NCBI RefSeq assembly: GCF_013265555.1 | Contig: NZ_CP041345.1 | Span: 976,581-1,040,580, forward strand | Direction: 5' to 3' | Length of the DNA: 64,000 bases | Source of the DNA: Tenuifilum thalassicum | Lineage (GTDB): Bacteria > Bacteroidota > Bacteroidia > Bacteroidales > Tenuifilaceae | Part shown: one piece after another, positions 35,990 to 43,620 of the stretch | How the letters are laid out: every line of letters starts with the position of its first letter | How positions within the stretch are numbered: position 1 is the first letter of the stretch | The notes under the pieces: model-generated | Told to the model about the DNA's origin: nothing | What the model saw: only the letters and a program-made list of their open reading frames with translations | The model's database searches: none | Made by a program: the position numbers and the translations under genes

Positions 35990-37093
35990 ATGAAACAAAT
36001 GAATCCCTTGCAAATAGGGAATTTAGTTGCGGCTGTGCCAATAGTTCAGGGTGGCATGGGCGTAGGAATTTCGCTTTCAGGATTAGCATCAGCAGTTGCC
36101 AATGAGGGCGGTATTGGTGTACTCTCGAGTGCAGGCCTTGGGTTGCTTTACAAGCATTTGGGTGGAGATTATATATCAGCAAGTATAGAAGGGCTAAAAG
36201 AAGAGCTTAGAAAAGCTCGTGAAAAAACTAAAGGTATAATAGGCGTAAATGTTATGGTTGCCATGTCGAACTATGCCGATATGGTTAAAACAGCCATTGC
36301 AAGTAAAGCCGATATCATTTTTAGCGGTGCAGGTTTACCACTGGATTTACCAAGTTTTTTGAAGACCGACAGCCATACAAAACTTGTTCCGATAGTGTCG
36401 TCGGGACGTGCGGCTAAGATTATTTGTCAGAAATGGCAAACCGAGTACCGTTACCTTCCCGATGCCATAGTGGTTGAGGGCCCAAAAGCCGGAGGACACC
36501 TAGGCTTTAAAGTGCCACAACTGTTCGATAATAACTATTCGCTTGAGCATTTAGTACCACAAGTTGTGGACTCAGTAAAAGAGTTTGAAATAAAATATAA
36601 TAAGAAAATCCCGGTTATTGCTGCTGGTGGTATCTATACAGGTAATGACATAAAAAATTTTTTAAACCTGGGAGCTGCTGGTGTTCAGATGGGAACACGA
36701 TTTGTAACTACCTATGAGTGTGATGCTTCTGTGGAATTTAAAAATGCATATATTAATGCTAAAAAGGAAGATGTAGAAATAATTCAAAGTCCCGTGGGAA
36801 TGCCCGGACGTGCTATTGCCAATGAGTTCCTTGATAAGGTAAAAATGGGCTTAAAGCAACCTATCCGGTGTCCTTTTAAGTGTATTAAAACTTGCGAGGT
36901 TTCTTCTAGCCCTTACTGTATAATTACTGCACTTTATAATGCATTCAAAGGTAATCTTAAAAATGGATATGCTTTTGCAGGTGCAAACGCTTATTTGGCT
37001 AATAAACTTTTAAGCGTAAAGGAGCTCTTCGAGGAGTTAAAGGTGCAGTATGATCAAGCTGTAAAATCAGTAAGCGAACGACTGGGTAGCTAG
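35990..37093 (+). CDS. Nitronate monooxygenase family flavoprotein
   Basis: 367 residues, a TIM-barrel FMN protein of the NPD/2-nitropropane dioxygenase family. Visible are VPIVQGGMGVGISLSGLA at the N-terminus, IGVNVMVAM, the VEGPKAGGHLG loop with the usual His, and the phosphate-binding IAAGGIYTGNDI and GVQMGTRFVTT. A Cys-rich stretch (CPFKCIKTC, near residue 295) is typical of one bacterial subgroup. Nitronate oxidation or another flavin reaction is possible; the substrate is not known. It converges on the ABC permease gene with a 4-bp overlap. Confidence 0.83.
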   Translation: MKQMNPLQIGNLVAAVPIVQGGMGVGISLSGLASAVANEGGIGVLSSAGLGLLYKHLGGDYISASIEGLKEELRKAREKTKGIIGVNVMVAMSNYADMVKTAIASKADIIFSGAGLPLDLPSFLKTDSHTKLVPIVSSGRAAKIICQKWQTEYRYLPDAIVVEGPKAGGHLGFKVPQLFDNNYSLEHLVPQVVDSVKEFEIKYNKKIPVIAAGGIYTGNDIKNFLNLGAAGVQMGTRFVTTYECDASVEFKNAYINAKKEDVEIIQSPVGMPGRAIANEFLDKVKMGLKQPIRCPFKCIKTCEVSSSPYCIITALYNAFKGNLKNGYAFAGANAYLANKLLSVKELFEELKVQYDQAVKSVSERLGS

Positions 37094-37890
37094 TATTTAC
37101 TTTTTGCCAAAATATCAACTGCTATTCTATCCATTTTATCAAAGGCCTTTTTGTTGGCGATAATTATGCTGAGCATCAGGTTAATGCTACAACCAGTGAA
37201 GATAGCAAGCATAATCATAATTTGGTATCGAATGGCAGTTGATGGAGAGTTTCCGCCCAGAATCTGACCGGTCATCATACCGGGTAGGGAGATAAGCCCC
37301 ATAACCGATGTGTTAGCTATCATTGGGTTAAGTGCTTTTCTTATTGCCTTAACAATAAATGGGCTAATGGCATTTTTTTTACTTTTCCCGTTAATTAGAA
37401 GAAAATAGTATAGGTTCTGGTTGTTAACAAGCCCTTCAAAATATGCGTTTAGTCCAACAATGTTATGATTCATTGCATTTCCTAATATCATACCCGATAT
37501 AGGTATAAAATATTGTGATTCAAAAACATATGGAAGTTTTATTATGAAGCCAAGAAAGAATGCATCAACAATTAGAAGGCTTGATAGCCCAGATATAATT
37601 AGAGGAATAGCTAGCTGTTTTGCATTCAGGTTGCTGCGCTTTAGAGTTGTAAAAACACCTACTAAAATCATTATCAGAACCCAGGCTATATTTAGTAGGG
37701 CATTATTTTTCTCAAAAATAAATTCTAGGTATAGTGCTACAGCCGAAAGTTGAATTGTCATTCTGACAATGGCAATTATTGCAGATCGGGTTAACCCAAC
37801 TTTATAGTACCAAAATCCAATAAATGGAATAATTAGGATAGAAAAGCTAAATAGGAGGTGAATCCACGAAATGTCCTGAATTGAGCTCAT
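37090..37890 (-). CDS. ABC transporter permease, FetB/UPF0014 family
   Basis: 266 residues with about seven hydrophobic segments. The family hallmarks ISGMILGNAMN and SLPGMMTGQILGG are present. Relatives include E. coli FetB (YbbM), the membrane part of an iron exporter linked to oxidative stress. Its start overlaps the stop of the ATPase gene by 4 bp (ATGA), so the pair is translationally coupled. Substrate is inferred from family only. Confidence 0.85.
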   Translation of the reverse strand: MSSIQDISWIHLLFSFSILIIPFIGFWYYKVGLTRSAIIAIVRMTIQLSAVALYLEFIFEKNNALLNIAWVLIMILVGVFTTLKRSNLNAKQLAIPLIISGLSSLLIVDAFFLGFIIKLPYVFESQYFIPISGMILGNAMNHNIVGLNAYFEGLVNNQNLYYFLLINGKSKKNAISPFIVKAIRKALNPMIANTSVMGLISLPGMMTGQILGGNSPSTAIRYQIMIMLAIFTGCSINLMLSIIIANKKAFDKMDRIAVDILAKSKY

Positions 37891-38480
37891 AGATCAATGA
37901 TTTTATCGCATTGTTGTTCCCAAGTTCTGTTATGAGTAGTTGAAATTACTGTAAGGTTTGGAATACCCCAAATAAGCTTAATTAACTTCTGAATTGAGTT
38001 AGAGTCTAGCGCCGATGTGGGTTCATCAAGTATTACAATTGGGCGTTTTAATCCTAATATAATTGAGGTGAGAAGGCGCTGCTTTTCTCCACCGCTAAGC
38101 TCGGAGAGGGGTTGTGTTAATTTATTTTTGTTTAAGCCAAGGGCTTCTAAATGGTTGAAAATAGACTCTGGGTCTATTTCAAGAAGGTTACATAGCTGGT
38201 TACCATTGTCAATAAGAAGATCAATTCCTTGAGGAAGATAACCAATTAGAGCTCTTAGCTCTTTGGCTGAGTCGTTGCTTAATGTCTTTCCACCAAAGTT
38301 TATGGTGCCTGAATCGGGTTGACCTATGCCGGTAAGCATTCTTAGAAGGGTTGTTTTCCCTTTTCCCGATTCCCCCTTTATTGCTACTTTTTCTCCCCTA
38401 TCTATTTTAAAGCTTAGGTTGTTTATAACTAGGTTGTTATCGAACCTTTTAGTAAGATTTTTTATCTCAATGAATGCCAT
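37887..38480 (-). CDS. ABC transporter ATP-binding protein, FetA-like
   Basis: 197 residues, a minimal ABC ATPase. Walker A is GESGKGKTTL (near residue 35), the signature is LSGGEKQRL (near residue 127), Walker B is PIVILDEPTSALD, and the switch His is STTHNRTWEQ. It pairs with the FetB-like permease downstream through a 4-bp overlap. The pair likely forms a metal (iron) exporter of the FetAB type. Confidence 0.88.
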   Translation of the reverse strand: MAFIEIKNLTKRFDNNLVINNLSFKIDRGEKVAIKGESGKGKTTLLRMLTGIGQPDSGTINFGGKTLSNDSAKELRALIGYLPQGIDLLIDNGNQLCNLLEIDPESIFNHLEALGLNKNKLTQPLSELSGGEKQRLLTSIILGLKRPIVILDEPTSALDSNSIQKLIKLIWGIPNLTVISTTHNRTWEQQCDKIIDL

Positions 38481-38560
38481 ATTGATTACGCCTTAATATC
38501 TCATTAGAAAAAACGAACTAAAGATAGTTTGAGTTTTTAATTGAATAGCTTTATGGTATG

Positions 38561-39646
38561 CTAAACTATCTTTTTGTCAACAAACTTTGAGTTCATAAGC
38601 CTTGCAACAGCCATGTATGAAGGAGTAAAGCTTATCTTACTACCCACTTTATACTTTATTTTTCCAGTTTTGGGATTTGGACCCAGATCGTAAACAGTCA
38701 TGTCGGAAGTGGTGCCGGCAAAACGTACGCTCTTGTCTTTTGGTTTTAATTCATGAGCATCAACGTCAAGTATCCCAAAATCAACAATAGCCCTATTACT
38801 TTTGTCGTACTCCCAGCTGTCAACTGTATGACCAATGTTACCTTCGGTTAGAATTCCATCCGGTGTGGTTGATTTCATTTGCAGTTCGATTATATTACTG
38901 CGAAATTCAAAGATGCTTGTAGAGAAATCGCTAAATTTCTTTCCATTTAAAGGCGTTGTACCCATAAATGCCGATTCGCCAATTCGGAGATGGTTGATGT
39001 TTTTGGGCATTTCAGGTTTATTAACTAGGGGCAATGTTATGGAACTACCTCCAGATATTATAGGGAGGTTAACATTAAACTTGGCATCAATTATCTGCTT
39101 ATAGAGCGAGAGCTGTAAAAGTTTATCGTAGGTAGGCTGGATTCCATACATGCATCCCAAATTGGTTCCAATTCCCTCCACCTCAATATTTTCAAGGCTA
39201 AAAACATTCTTGTAGAAATCAATAATATTGTCACGAATTACTCCTTCGCGCAGCTCACCAAGCTCTATCATTATAATAACTCTATGCTTTTTGCCTTGTT
39301 TTTTTGCCTCTTCGTTCAGAGCCCTAATGGTTGTTATTGAGCTGTTAAGTGAAATGTCTGCATATTTTACAACAGAATGAATAGTGTCAATTGGAGGGGG
39401 TTTTATGTATATGGTAGGTATGTCTGGATTAATACTCTTTATGATCTTTAATCCCGATATTCTGGAATCTCCAATGCTATGAATGCGCTTTATCTCAGGA
39501 TTTTGTAAGAGTTTCGAGAGTACCTCTTTGTTACCAGACAATATTTTTACGATTAAACTCCACTGTATATTGTTTTTCTCAAGAAAGTTGCTGATTTTGC
39601 TTATGTTGCTTATAAGTTTATTGGTGTTAATAAGAAGTTCAGCCAT
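38561..39646 (-). CDS. PLP-dependent alanine/ornithine racemase-like protein
   Basis: 361 residues. The N-terminal alanine-racemase TIM barrel is recognisable: the PLP Lys in SLIVKILSGN (near residue 33), then IMIELGELREGV, GTNLGCMYG, ISGGSSITLPLV and LRIGESAFMGTTP. It belongs to the shorter racemase family that includes ornithine racemase and YhfX, rather than Alr. The amino acid substrate cannot be assigned. It starts 3 bp after the acetyltransferase gene ends, so the two form an operon. Confidence 0.82.
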   Translation of the reverse strand: MAELLINTNKLISNISKISNFLEKNNIQWSLIVKILSGNKEVLSKLLQNPEIKRIHSIGDSRISGLKIIKSINPDIPTIYIKPPPIDTIHSVVKYADISLNSSITTIRALNEEAKKQGKKHRVIIMIELGELREGVIRDNIIDFYKNVFSLENIEVEGIGTNLGCMYGIQPTYDKLLQLSLYKQIIDAKFNVNLPIISGGSSITLPLVNKPEMPKNINHLRIGESAFMGTTPLNGKKFSDFSTSIFEFRSNIIELQMKSTTPDGILTEGNIGHTVDSWEYDKSNRAIVDFGILDVDAHELKPKDKSVRFAGTTSDMTVYDLGPNPKTGKIKYKVGSKISFTPSYMAVARLMNSKFVDKKIV

Positions 39647-39649
39647 TCC

Positions 39650-40096
39650 TTATTTCTTTTTTGTATACCTCATCTCGGCATATTTAGTAGTAAATCCCAT
39701 TCGTTCGTAAAGCCTTTTGGCAGGATTGTCGTACTCTACATGGAGTTTAATATCTCCGTCGGCTCTTTTAATGGTTTCCTCCATTAGTCGCTTTCCAATG
39801 CCCTTTCCTCTATAGTTTTGATCAACAGCAATGTAAACCAAAATATTTTCGGGTATGTAACCACCCATTCCTGTTTTGTTTGTTACCACAACTCCAACTA
39901 AGTTTCCATCAATATGTGCGGTAAGAATAAATCCACCCTTACCATTGTTCTTGGAAAATGTATAGTCAAGGCATTTGCTTATGGCATCTTTCTCGTCTCT
40001 AAATCTCTCTAAGTGTGTGTAAAGAAAGTTAATGATATCCTCTCTGGATAAGTCTTCTAATTCTTCTTCGGAGTTAATTTGGTTAATTTGAATCAT
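39650..40096 (-). CDS. GNAT-family N-acetyltransferase
   Basis: 148 residues from the ATG at 40096. An upstream ATG at 40144 is in frame, but the 16 extra residues do not belong to the fold. The acetyl-CoA-binding motif A is VAVDQNYRGKGIGKRLMEE, shown in part as QNYRGKGIGKRL, and the end YERMGFTTKYAEMRY is typical of GNAT. The substrate is unknown. It is followed by the racemase-like gene on the same strand. Confidence 0.85.
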   Translation of the reverse strand: MIQINQINSEEELEDLSREDIINFLYTHLERFRDEKDAISKCLDYTFSKNNGKGGFILTAHIDGNLVGVVVTNKTGMGGYIPENILVYIAVDQNYRGKGIGKRLMEETIKRADGDIKLHVEYDNPAKRLYERMGFTTKYAEMRYTKKK

Positions 40097-40197
40097 TTGA
40101 AATTGTTTTAAATTGAAAATATCCCGGATAGGATGTACACCCAAAGGAGTTCGATTATCACAAAGTTAGCATTTTTTTTGGAGAACTAAAAATTGAA

Positions 40198-40228
40198 GGA
40201 GCTACAGGAGTCGAACCTGTGACCCTCC
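40198..40228 (-). repeat. tRNA-Val 3' fragment, left border of an island
   Basis: 31 bp identical to 42920-42950 and to the 3' part (T arm and acceptor 3' strand) of the tRNA-Val at 43276-43350. In tRNA sense it contains GGTTCGACTCCTGTAGCTCC. It is followed by TATCCGG, the inverse of CCGGATAGGA at 40127-40136, so a 10-bp inverted repeat brackets it. It is not a functional tRNA. Confidence 0.8.
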
Positions 40229-40254
40229 TATCCGGTAATAGTTAGTGTTTGAGT

Positions 40255-40295
40255 TGATAAAAAATTGTCCCATACTATAAGTCTAGCATGGGACA
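40255..40295 (-). terminator. Terminator of the 40377-40973 gene
   Basis: TGTCCCAT (40266-40273) pairs with ATGGGACA (40288-40295). On the minus strand it is followed by ATTTTTTATC (complement of 40255-40265). Confidence 0.7.
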
Positions 40296-40376
40296 TTAAA
40301 AACAAGCGAGACAAGTATATAATTCAAAAAAATGAATTCTGGTTTATGATATCATTGTAATACTCTTAAAAAATGC

Positions 40377-40973
40377 CTAAAACCGAAAACCAAAAGTTGG
40401 AGTTACGACAATCCCTTCTACCATTCCAGTAACATAGGTTACTTGCGCTCTTATTCCAAGGGTAACCCTATTGCTAAAAGCATATTTGTAATCAACCTTG
40501 AAGGATAGACCTAAATCTTCCCATACGCTTTCAAACCTGTCGTTAAGTACTACGGTTTGATTATTTCTAAACTCTAGGGGAGGGAGCCATGAATATGATT
40601 TTTCATACAGAAATCCGATGCCTGGTTCTATGGTTTGTGAATTAGCTATTCTTATTGGTCTTGAAAAGGATATGACTAACCAGTAAAATATATCGGGTTT
40701 ATATTCCCCTTCCAGGTAGTCCCATTCCTCGCCTAATCTCATATTTGCGTGGGCGTACTGAAACTTTAAAGCCATTATAAATCCTGTTTTTAAATGTTTT
40801 GAGCCCTCTACCCACATTGAAATGCCATGGCTACCTGCTGGTGGAACATTTATATAACCTATTCCAGAATTAAATTCATACTTGCTTGATTGCTTTTCAT
40901 TATCTACTTGAGCAAAACAAGTTGCGCTGTAGCTCAGAAAACTTACTAGTAGTGTAATTGCTATCCTTTTCAT
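40377..40973 (-). CDS. Hypothetical outer-membrane beta-barrel protein
   Basis: 198 residues. A signal peptide is cleaved near SATCFAQ. The rest alternates polar and hydrophobic residues with aromatic girdles and ends in TPTFGFRF, a normal barrel terminus with a final Phe. I do not recognise the family. It is the last of three small barrel genes read leftward between tRNA-Val fragments. Confidence 0.65.
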   Translation of the reverse strand: MKRIAITLLVSFLSYSATCFAQVDNEKQSSKYEFNSGIGYINVPPAGSHGISMWVEGSKHLKTGFIMALKFQYAHANMRLGEEWDYLEGEYKPDIFYWLVISFSRPIRIANSQTIEPGIGFLYEKSYSWLPPLEFRNNQTVVLNDRFESVWEDLGLSFKVDYKYAFSNRVTLGIRAQVTYVTGMVEGIVVTPTFGFRF

Positions 40974-41120
40974 CTGTTAATTAATTTTTAAAGTAATCAT
41001 TCTCGTTAAGATCAAATTAGTAGTTATACTAATTGGCGAATAAATGGGATAATTTCTTTATTCACACATATTTTTGTATGCTTATAAATGGAGCGTATAA
41101 CCCAATCTAAGGAAAAATCA

Positions 41121-41216
41121 CTATTTAAATTCATATCTAATTGAAACTCCCGAAGAAATGATATTAAATTCTTCACCATTATAGAATTTCATATTGGCGG
41201 TTAGCGAAAAATTCTT
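41121..41216 (-). pseudogene. C-terminal remnant of a beta-barrel gene
   Basis: Directly after the stop of the 41217-41732 gene, and in the same frame, 31 more codons stay open before TAG at 41123-41121. They read KNFSLTANMKFYNGEEF and end VSIRYEFK, a typical barrel end. It may be a leftover of recombination between barrel genes, or the original end of the gene cut off by a new stop. There is no own start. Confidence 0.4.
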
Positions 41217-41732
41217 TTAAAACCTAAAAATCATAGTTGCGCCATAGTAAAAATTAGTTGTCGAGATTTTTTTGACAATGTAATGTTTTTCTAAAAGTTC
41301 TCCTGTAGTTAGGAATGTAACACTATTGCATATCTTATTACTTAAAATGGCATGGTATAGACCACCATTCAGTTCTAAGGAAAATATTTTTCCATCTATA
41401 GGATAGATATTTGTGCCAAGTTTAAGTATAACCCCTTTAAGATAATCTGGAATTATAAATTCAAATGGCAGGTAAAAATGGTTTACATTGTATTTTATGT
41501 TAAAATAGTCAACATCAAAGTTGGCTCCATACCAGTCCTTTTTAAAATACAAGCTAGGCGTTATGAATTGGGCAAATGTTCGTTTTCCTGTTGAATTGTT
41601 AATCCCAGAGTAACTGTCAGTTAGTTCGAGGTTATACCCTAGGCCAACAGACCATTTACTCTTATTTTGTGAAAAAGTCTGATTTTTACTGATAGAAATA
41701 ACAAAAATTGTGAGCAGAAGAATCTTTTGCAT
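41217..41732 (-). CDS. Hypothetical outer-membrane beta-barrel protein
   Basis: 171 residues from ATG 41732 (MQKILLLTIFVISIS, signal peptide to about NQTFSQ). An in-frame ATG 30 bases upstream adds residues with no signal character. The body is a small barrel (WSVGLGYNLELTDSYSG onwards), and it ends ATMIFRF. I do not recognise the family. It lies between two similar genes in the tRNA-bounded island. Confidence 0.6.
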   Translation of the reverse strand: MQKILLLTIFVISISKNQTFSQNKSKWSVGLGYNLELTDSYSGINNSTGKRTFAQFITPSLYFKKDWYGANFDVDYFNIKYNVNHFYLPFEFIIPDYLKGVILKLGTNIYPIDGKIFSLELNGGLYHAILSNKICNSVTFLTTGELLEKHYIVKKISTTNFYYGATMIFRF

Positions 41733-41794
41733 TTGTGGTAAATGTTTTAAGCTTATAGTCACTTAGGTGTAATAAAAAAAGCATTGCAAATGAA

Positions 41795-42366
41795 TTAAAA
41801 CTTAAATCCTATGTATAAACACCAGCATTCCAACTTTCTATACCAAATGCACTATTAATATCAAAATATGCTGTTCCCTTTGCTCCTAACTCAATCTTTT
41901 CGTTTTCATAAAGGTTATAACTTATTGCATTTACTAAGCCAAAAGTGTATTCCGAATGGGTAGTTACATTCTCAAGCCTATAACGATTATCATTGAGCAT
42001 TTGCTGTATAGTACCAAACGTTGAAGATTGAAAGGAAAGGTATAACCCTAAGTCTACCCTCAACCTCTTGAATAAGCTGTTGGTTGGATTATACCCGGCA
42101 GAAACATCCACACCAAAATTAGATAGATGATTAAAAAAGATTTGTTCTTCGTCAGCTTCGTAGGCATATCCACCTCTTAGCTTAGAGAGTATTGAAATAT
42201 TTTGTGTAACTGTTTTCGAATACTCTGCATAAATAGAATTACCATAGATGTCGCCACTTGAAAAGAACGACCTGCTAATGCCAATAGAAACTTTATTTTG
42301 GCTATTTTGTGCAATTGAAAATTGATGCACAAATACTGCTAGAAGAAGAATTGAGATGTGTTTCAT
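41795..42366 (-). pseudogene. Beta-barrel protein gene with a C-terminal frameshift
   Basis: The frame from 42366 gives 185 residues with a signal peptide (to VHQFSIAQ) and a barrel-like body, but ends GVYT at a TAG (41811-41809). If the reading frame shifts at that point by one base, the next codons read IGFKF and stop at 41795-41797, which is a proper barrel terminus (GVYIGFKF). The last strand and terminal Phe are therefore out of frame. Either a real frameshift inactivates or varies the gene, or the assembly has an error. Confidence 0.55.
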
Positions 42367-42615
42367 TTTTCTTTTTTTTTAGCTATTAACACTTTCTTAC
42401 TGTATAGATTTATTATGGTTAGGTATATAAAACGCTTTTTTCTATCGTTGTAATTTATGTTAAAGTTTTAACAAATATCTTGTTTTGACAAGCCAAAATA
42501 TATGCTTTATAACATATTTGCTGAAAAAATGAATGTCGTTGTAGTGAAGGATTAAACAAAAATGATTTTATGCTTATGAACTTTCTATTAGATAGTTTTG
42601 GTTGTTTTGAAGTTG

Positions 42616-42870
42616 TTATGAATTTTTGAAATTGCAAAGCCTTTCAATCATGGCTCTGCTTTTCCACGATTTAATTTGTCTCTCACGGAGTCGAGCCTGT
42701 TGGATTGTATTAAAAGTTTCAACATGAACAATAGTCCAGTCATTGGCTCTAGCAGTGTAGCCCTTGTGCTTAGAGTTATGTTTTCTGACCCTCTCGTTGA
42801 TATCATCGCTTGTAGAACCGATGTAAAACCGGTCTATAGTCCTTGAGTAGATTATGTATGTATAAGGCAT
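42616..42870 (-). CDS. Small GIY-YIG nuclease-family protein
   Basis: 84 residues from the ATG at 42870. The longer frame to 42978 would translate a tRNA fragment and is rejected. The GIY-YIG motif is TYIIYS and FYIGST, followed by the Arg of NERVRKHN and the acidic RERQIKSWKSR. Single-domain proteins of this kind (UPF0213/YhbQ-like) are small predicted endonucleases of unknown role. It begins 47 bp downstream of a tRNA-Val 3' fragment on the same strand, at the edge of the island. Confidence 0.82.
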   Translation of the reverse strand: MPYTYIIYSRTIDRFYIGSTSDDINERVRKHNSKHKGYTARANDWTIVHVETFNTIQQARLRERQIKSWKSRAMIERLCNFKNS

Positions 42871-42916
42871 TTTTAGTATAAAGTTACAAAAAAAAAAGGA
42901 TGCCGAGGTTTTAGTA

Positions 42917-43095
42917 GTGGGAGCTACAGGAGTCGAACCTGTGACCCTCCCGACGTAAGTCGGGATGCTCTGAACCACGGATATAGTACATTTAGATTGT
43001 TATAGCGAAGTGGTAGGATGATTTAGGGGATAATCGGAAGGAGGAATAAAAAACAAAAAGCCACCCGCAGTGTGAATGCAAGTGGCTTAATGTTA
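42917..43095 (-). repeat. 179-bp tandem unit 1 with truncated tRNA-Val
   Basis: The next 179 bp (43096-43274) repeat this unit with about two differences. Each unit holds a tRNA-Val 3' part (42918-42977, lacking the acceptor 5' strand and D arm), an unrelated 80-bp stretch and a terminator. The anticodon-arm position is a TCCCGAC-TTAC-GTCGGGA hairpin, unlike the intact gene. Confidence 0.9.
43058..43088 (-). terminator. Terminator in tandem unit 1
   Basis: AAGCCAC (43058-43064) pairs with GTGGCTT (43082-43088). On the minus strand it runs into TTTTTGTTTTTT. The same element repeats at 43237-43267 just downstream of the intact tRNA-Val, where it must end tRNA transcription. Confidence 0.8.
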
Positions 43096-43274
43096 GTGGG
43101 AGCTACAGGAGTCGAACCTGTGACCCTCCCGACGTTAGTCGGGATGCTCTGAACCACGGATATAGTACATTTAGATTGTTATAGCGAAGTGGTAGGATGA
43201 TTTAGGGGATAATCGGAAAGAGGAATAAAAAACAAAAAGCCACCCGCAGTGTGAATGCAAGTGGCTTAATGTTA
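43096..43274 (-). repeat. 179-bp tandem unit 2 with truncated tRNA-Val
   Basis: Second copy of the unit at 42917. Its tRNA part is 43097-43156, with the hairpin loop changed (TCCCGAC-TAAC-GTCGGGA). Near identity of the units implies a recent duplication. Its right end joins the intact tRNA-Val at 43276. Confidence 0.9.
43237..43267 (-). terminator. Terminator downstream of tRNA-Val
   Basis: AAGCCAC/GTGGCTT stem followed on the minus strand by T-rich sequence; nine bases after the tRNA 3' end. Confidence 0.8.
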
Positions 43275-43275
43275 G

Positions 43276-43350
43276 TGGGAGCTACAGGAGTCGAACCTGT
43301 GACCCCCTGCTTGTAAGGCAGGTGCTCTGAACCAACTGAGCTAAGCTCCC
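43276..43350 (-). tRNA. tRNA-Val (anticodon UAC)
   Basis: 75 nt on the minus strand. The acceptor GGGAGCT pairs with AGCTCCC, D arm GCTCAGTTGGTTCAGAGC, anticodon arm CCTGC-CTTACAA-GCAGG with anticodon TAC, and T arm ACAGG-TTCGACT-CCTGT. The discriminator is A and CCA is not encoded. All arms pair, so this is the functional copy among several fragments. Confidence 0.95.
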
Positions 43351-43375
43351 AATCTGTTTTTTTAACTCTTTTGGT

Positions 43376-43430
43376 CTGTGACCCTCCCGACGTAAGTCGG
43401 GATGCTCTGAACCAACTGAGCTAAGCTCCC
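43376..43430 (-). pseudogene. 5' fragment of tRNA-Val
   Basis: In tRNA sense it starts GGGAGCTTAGCTCAGTTGG and runs through the TCCCGAC-TTAC-GTCGGGA hairpin to GGGTCACAG, then diverges. The T arm and acceptor 3' strand are missing. It is the complement of the 3' fragments in the tandem units: joined, they would make one full-length tRNA-like sequence with an 18-nt anticodon arm. Confidence 0.8.
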
Positions 43431-43620
43431 AATCTATTTTTTTGCTCTTTTGGTCTAAACTTGTCGAGCAAAATTTTTGTCAATCTTTATTGGGCTTGTT
43501 TCCCTTTGGAAACGCGATGCAAAAGTATGCGAAAGTTTGATATCTGCAAAATATTTTGTGAAAAAAATTGAGAAAAATTTAAAGAAAATTGAAATCTGCT
43601 TGAGAATCAATCAGAAAAAA

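Noticed and set aside
42455-42637. 60-codon minus-strand frame before the barrel gene
   Set aside because: It overlaps the GIY-YIG gene end, is AT-rich and has no signal or domain. The stretch 42367-42615 otherwise shows nothing I recognise.
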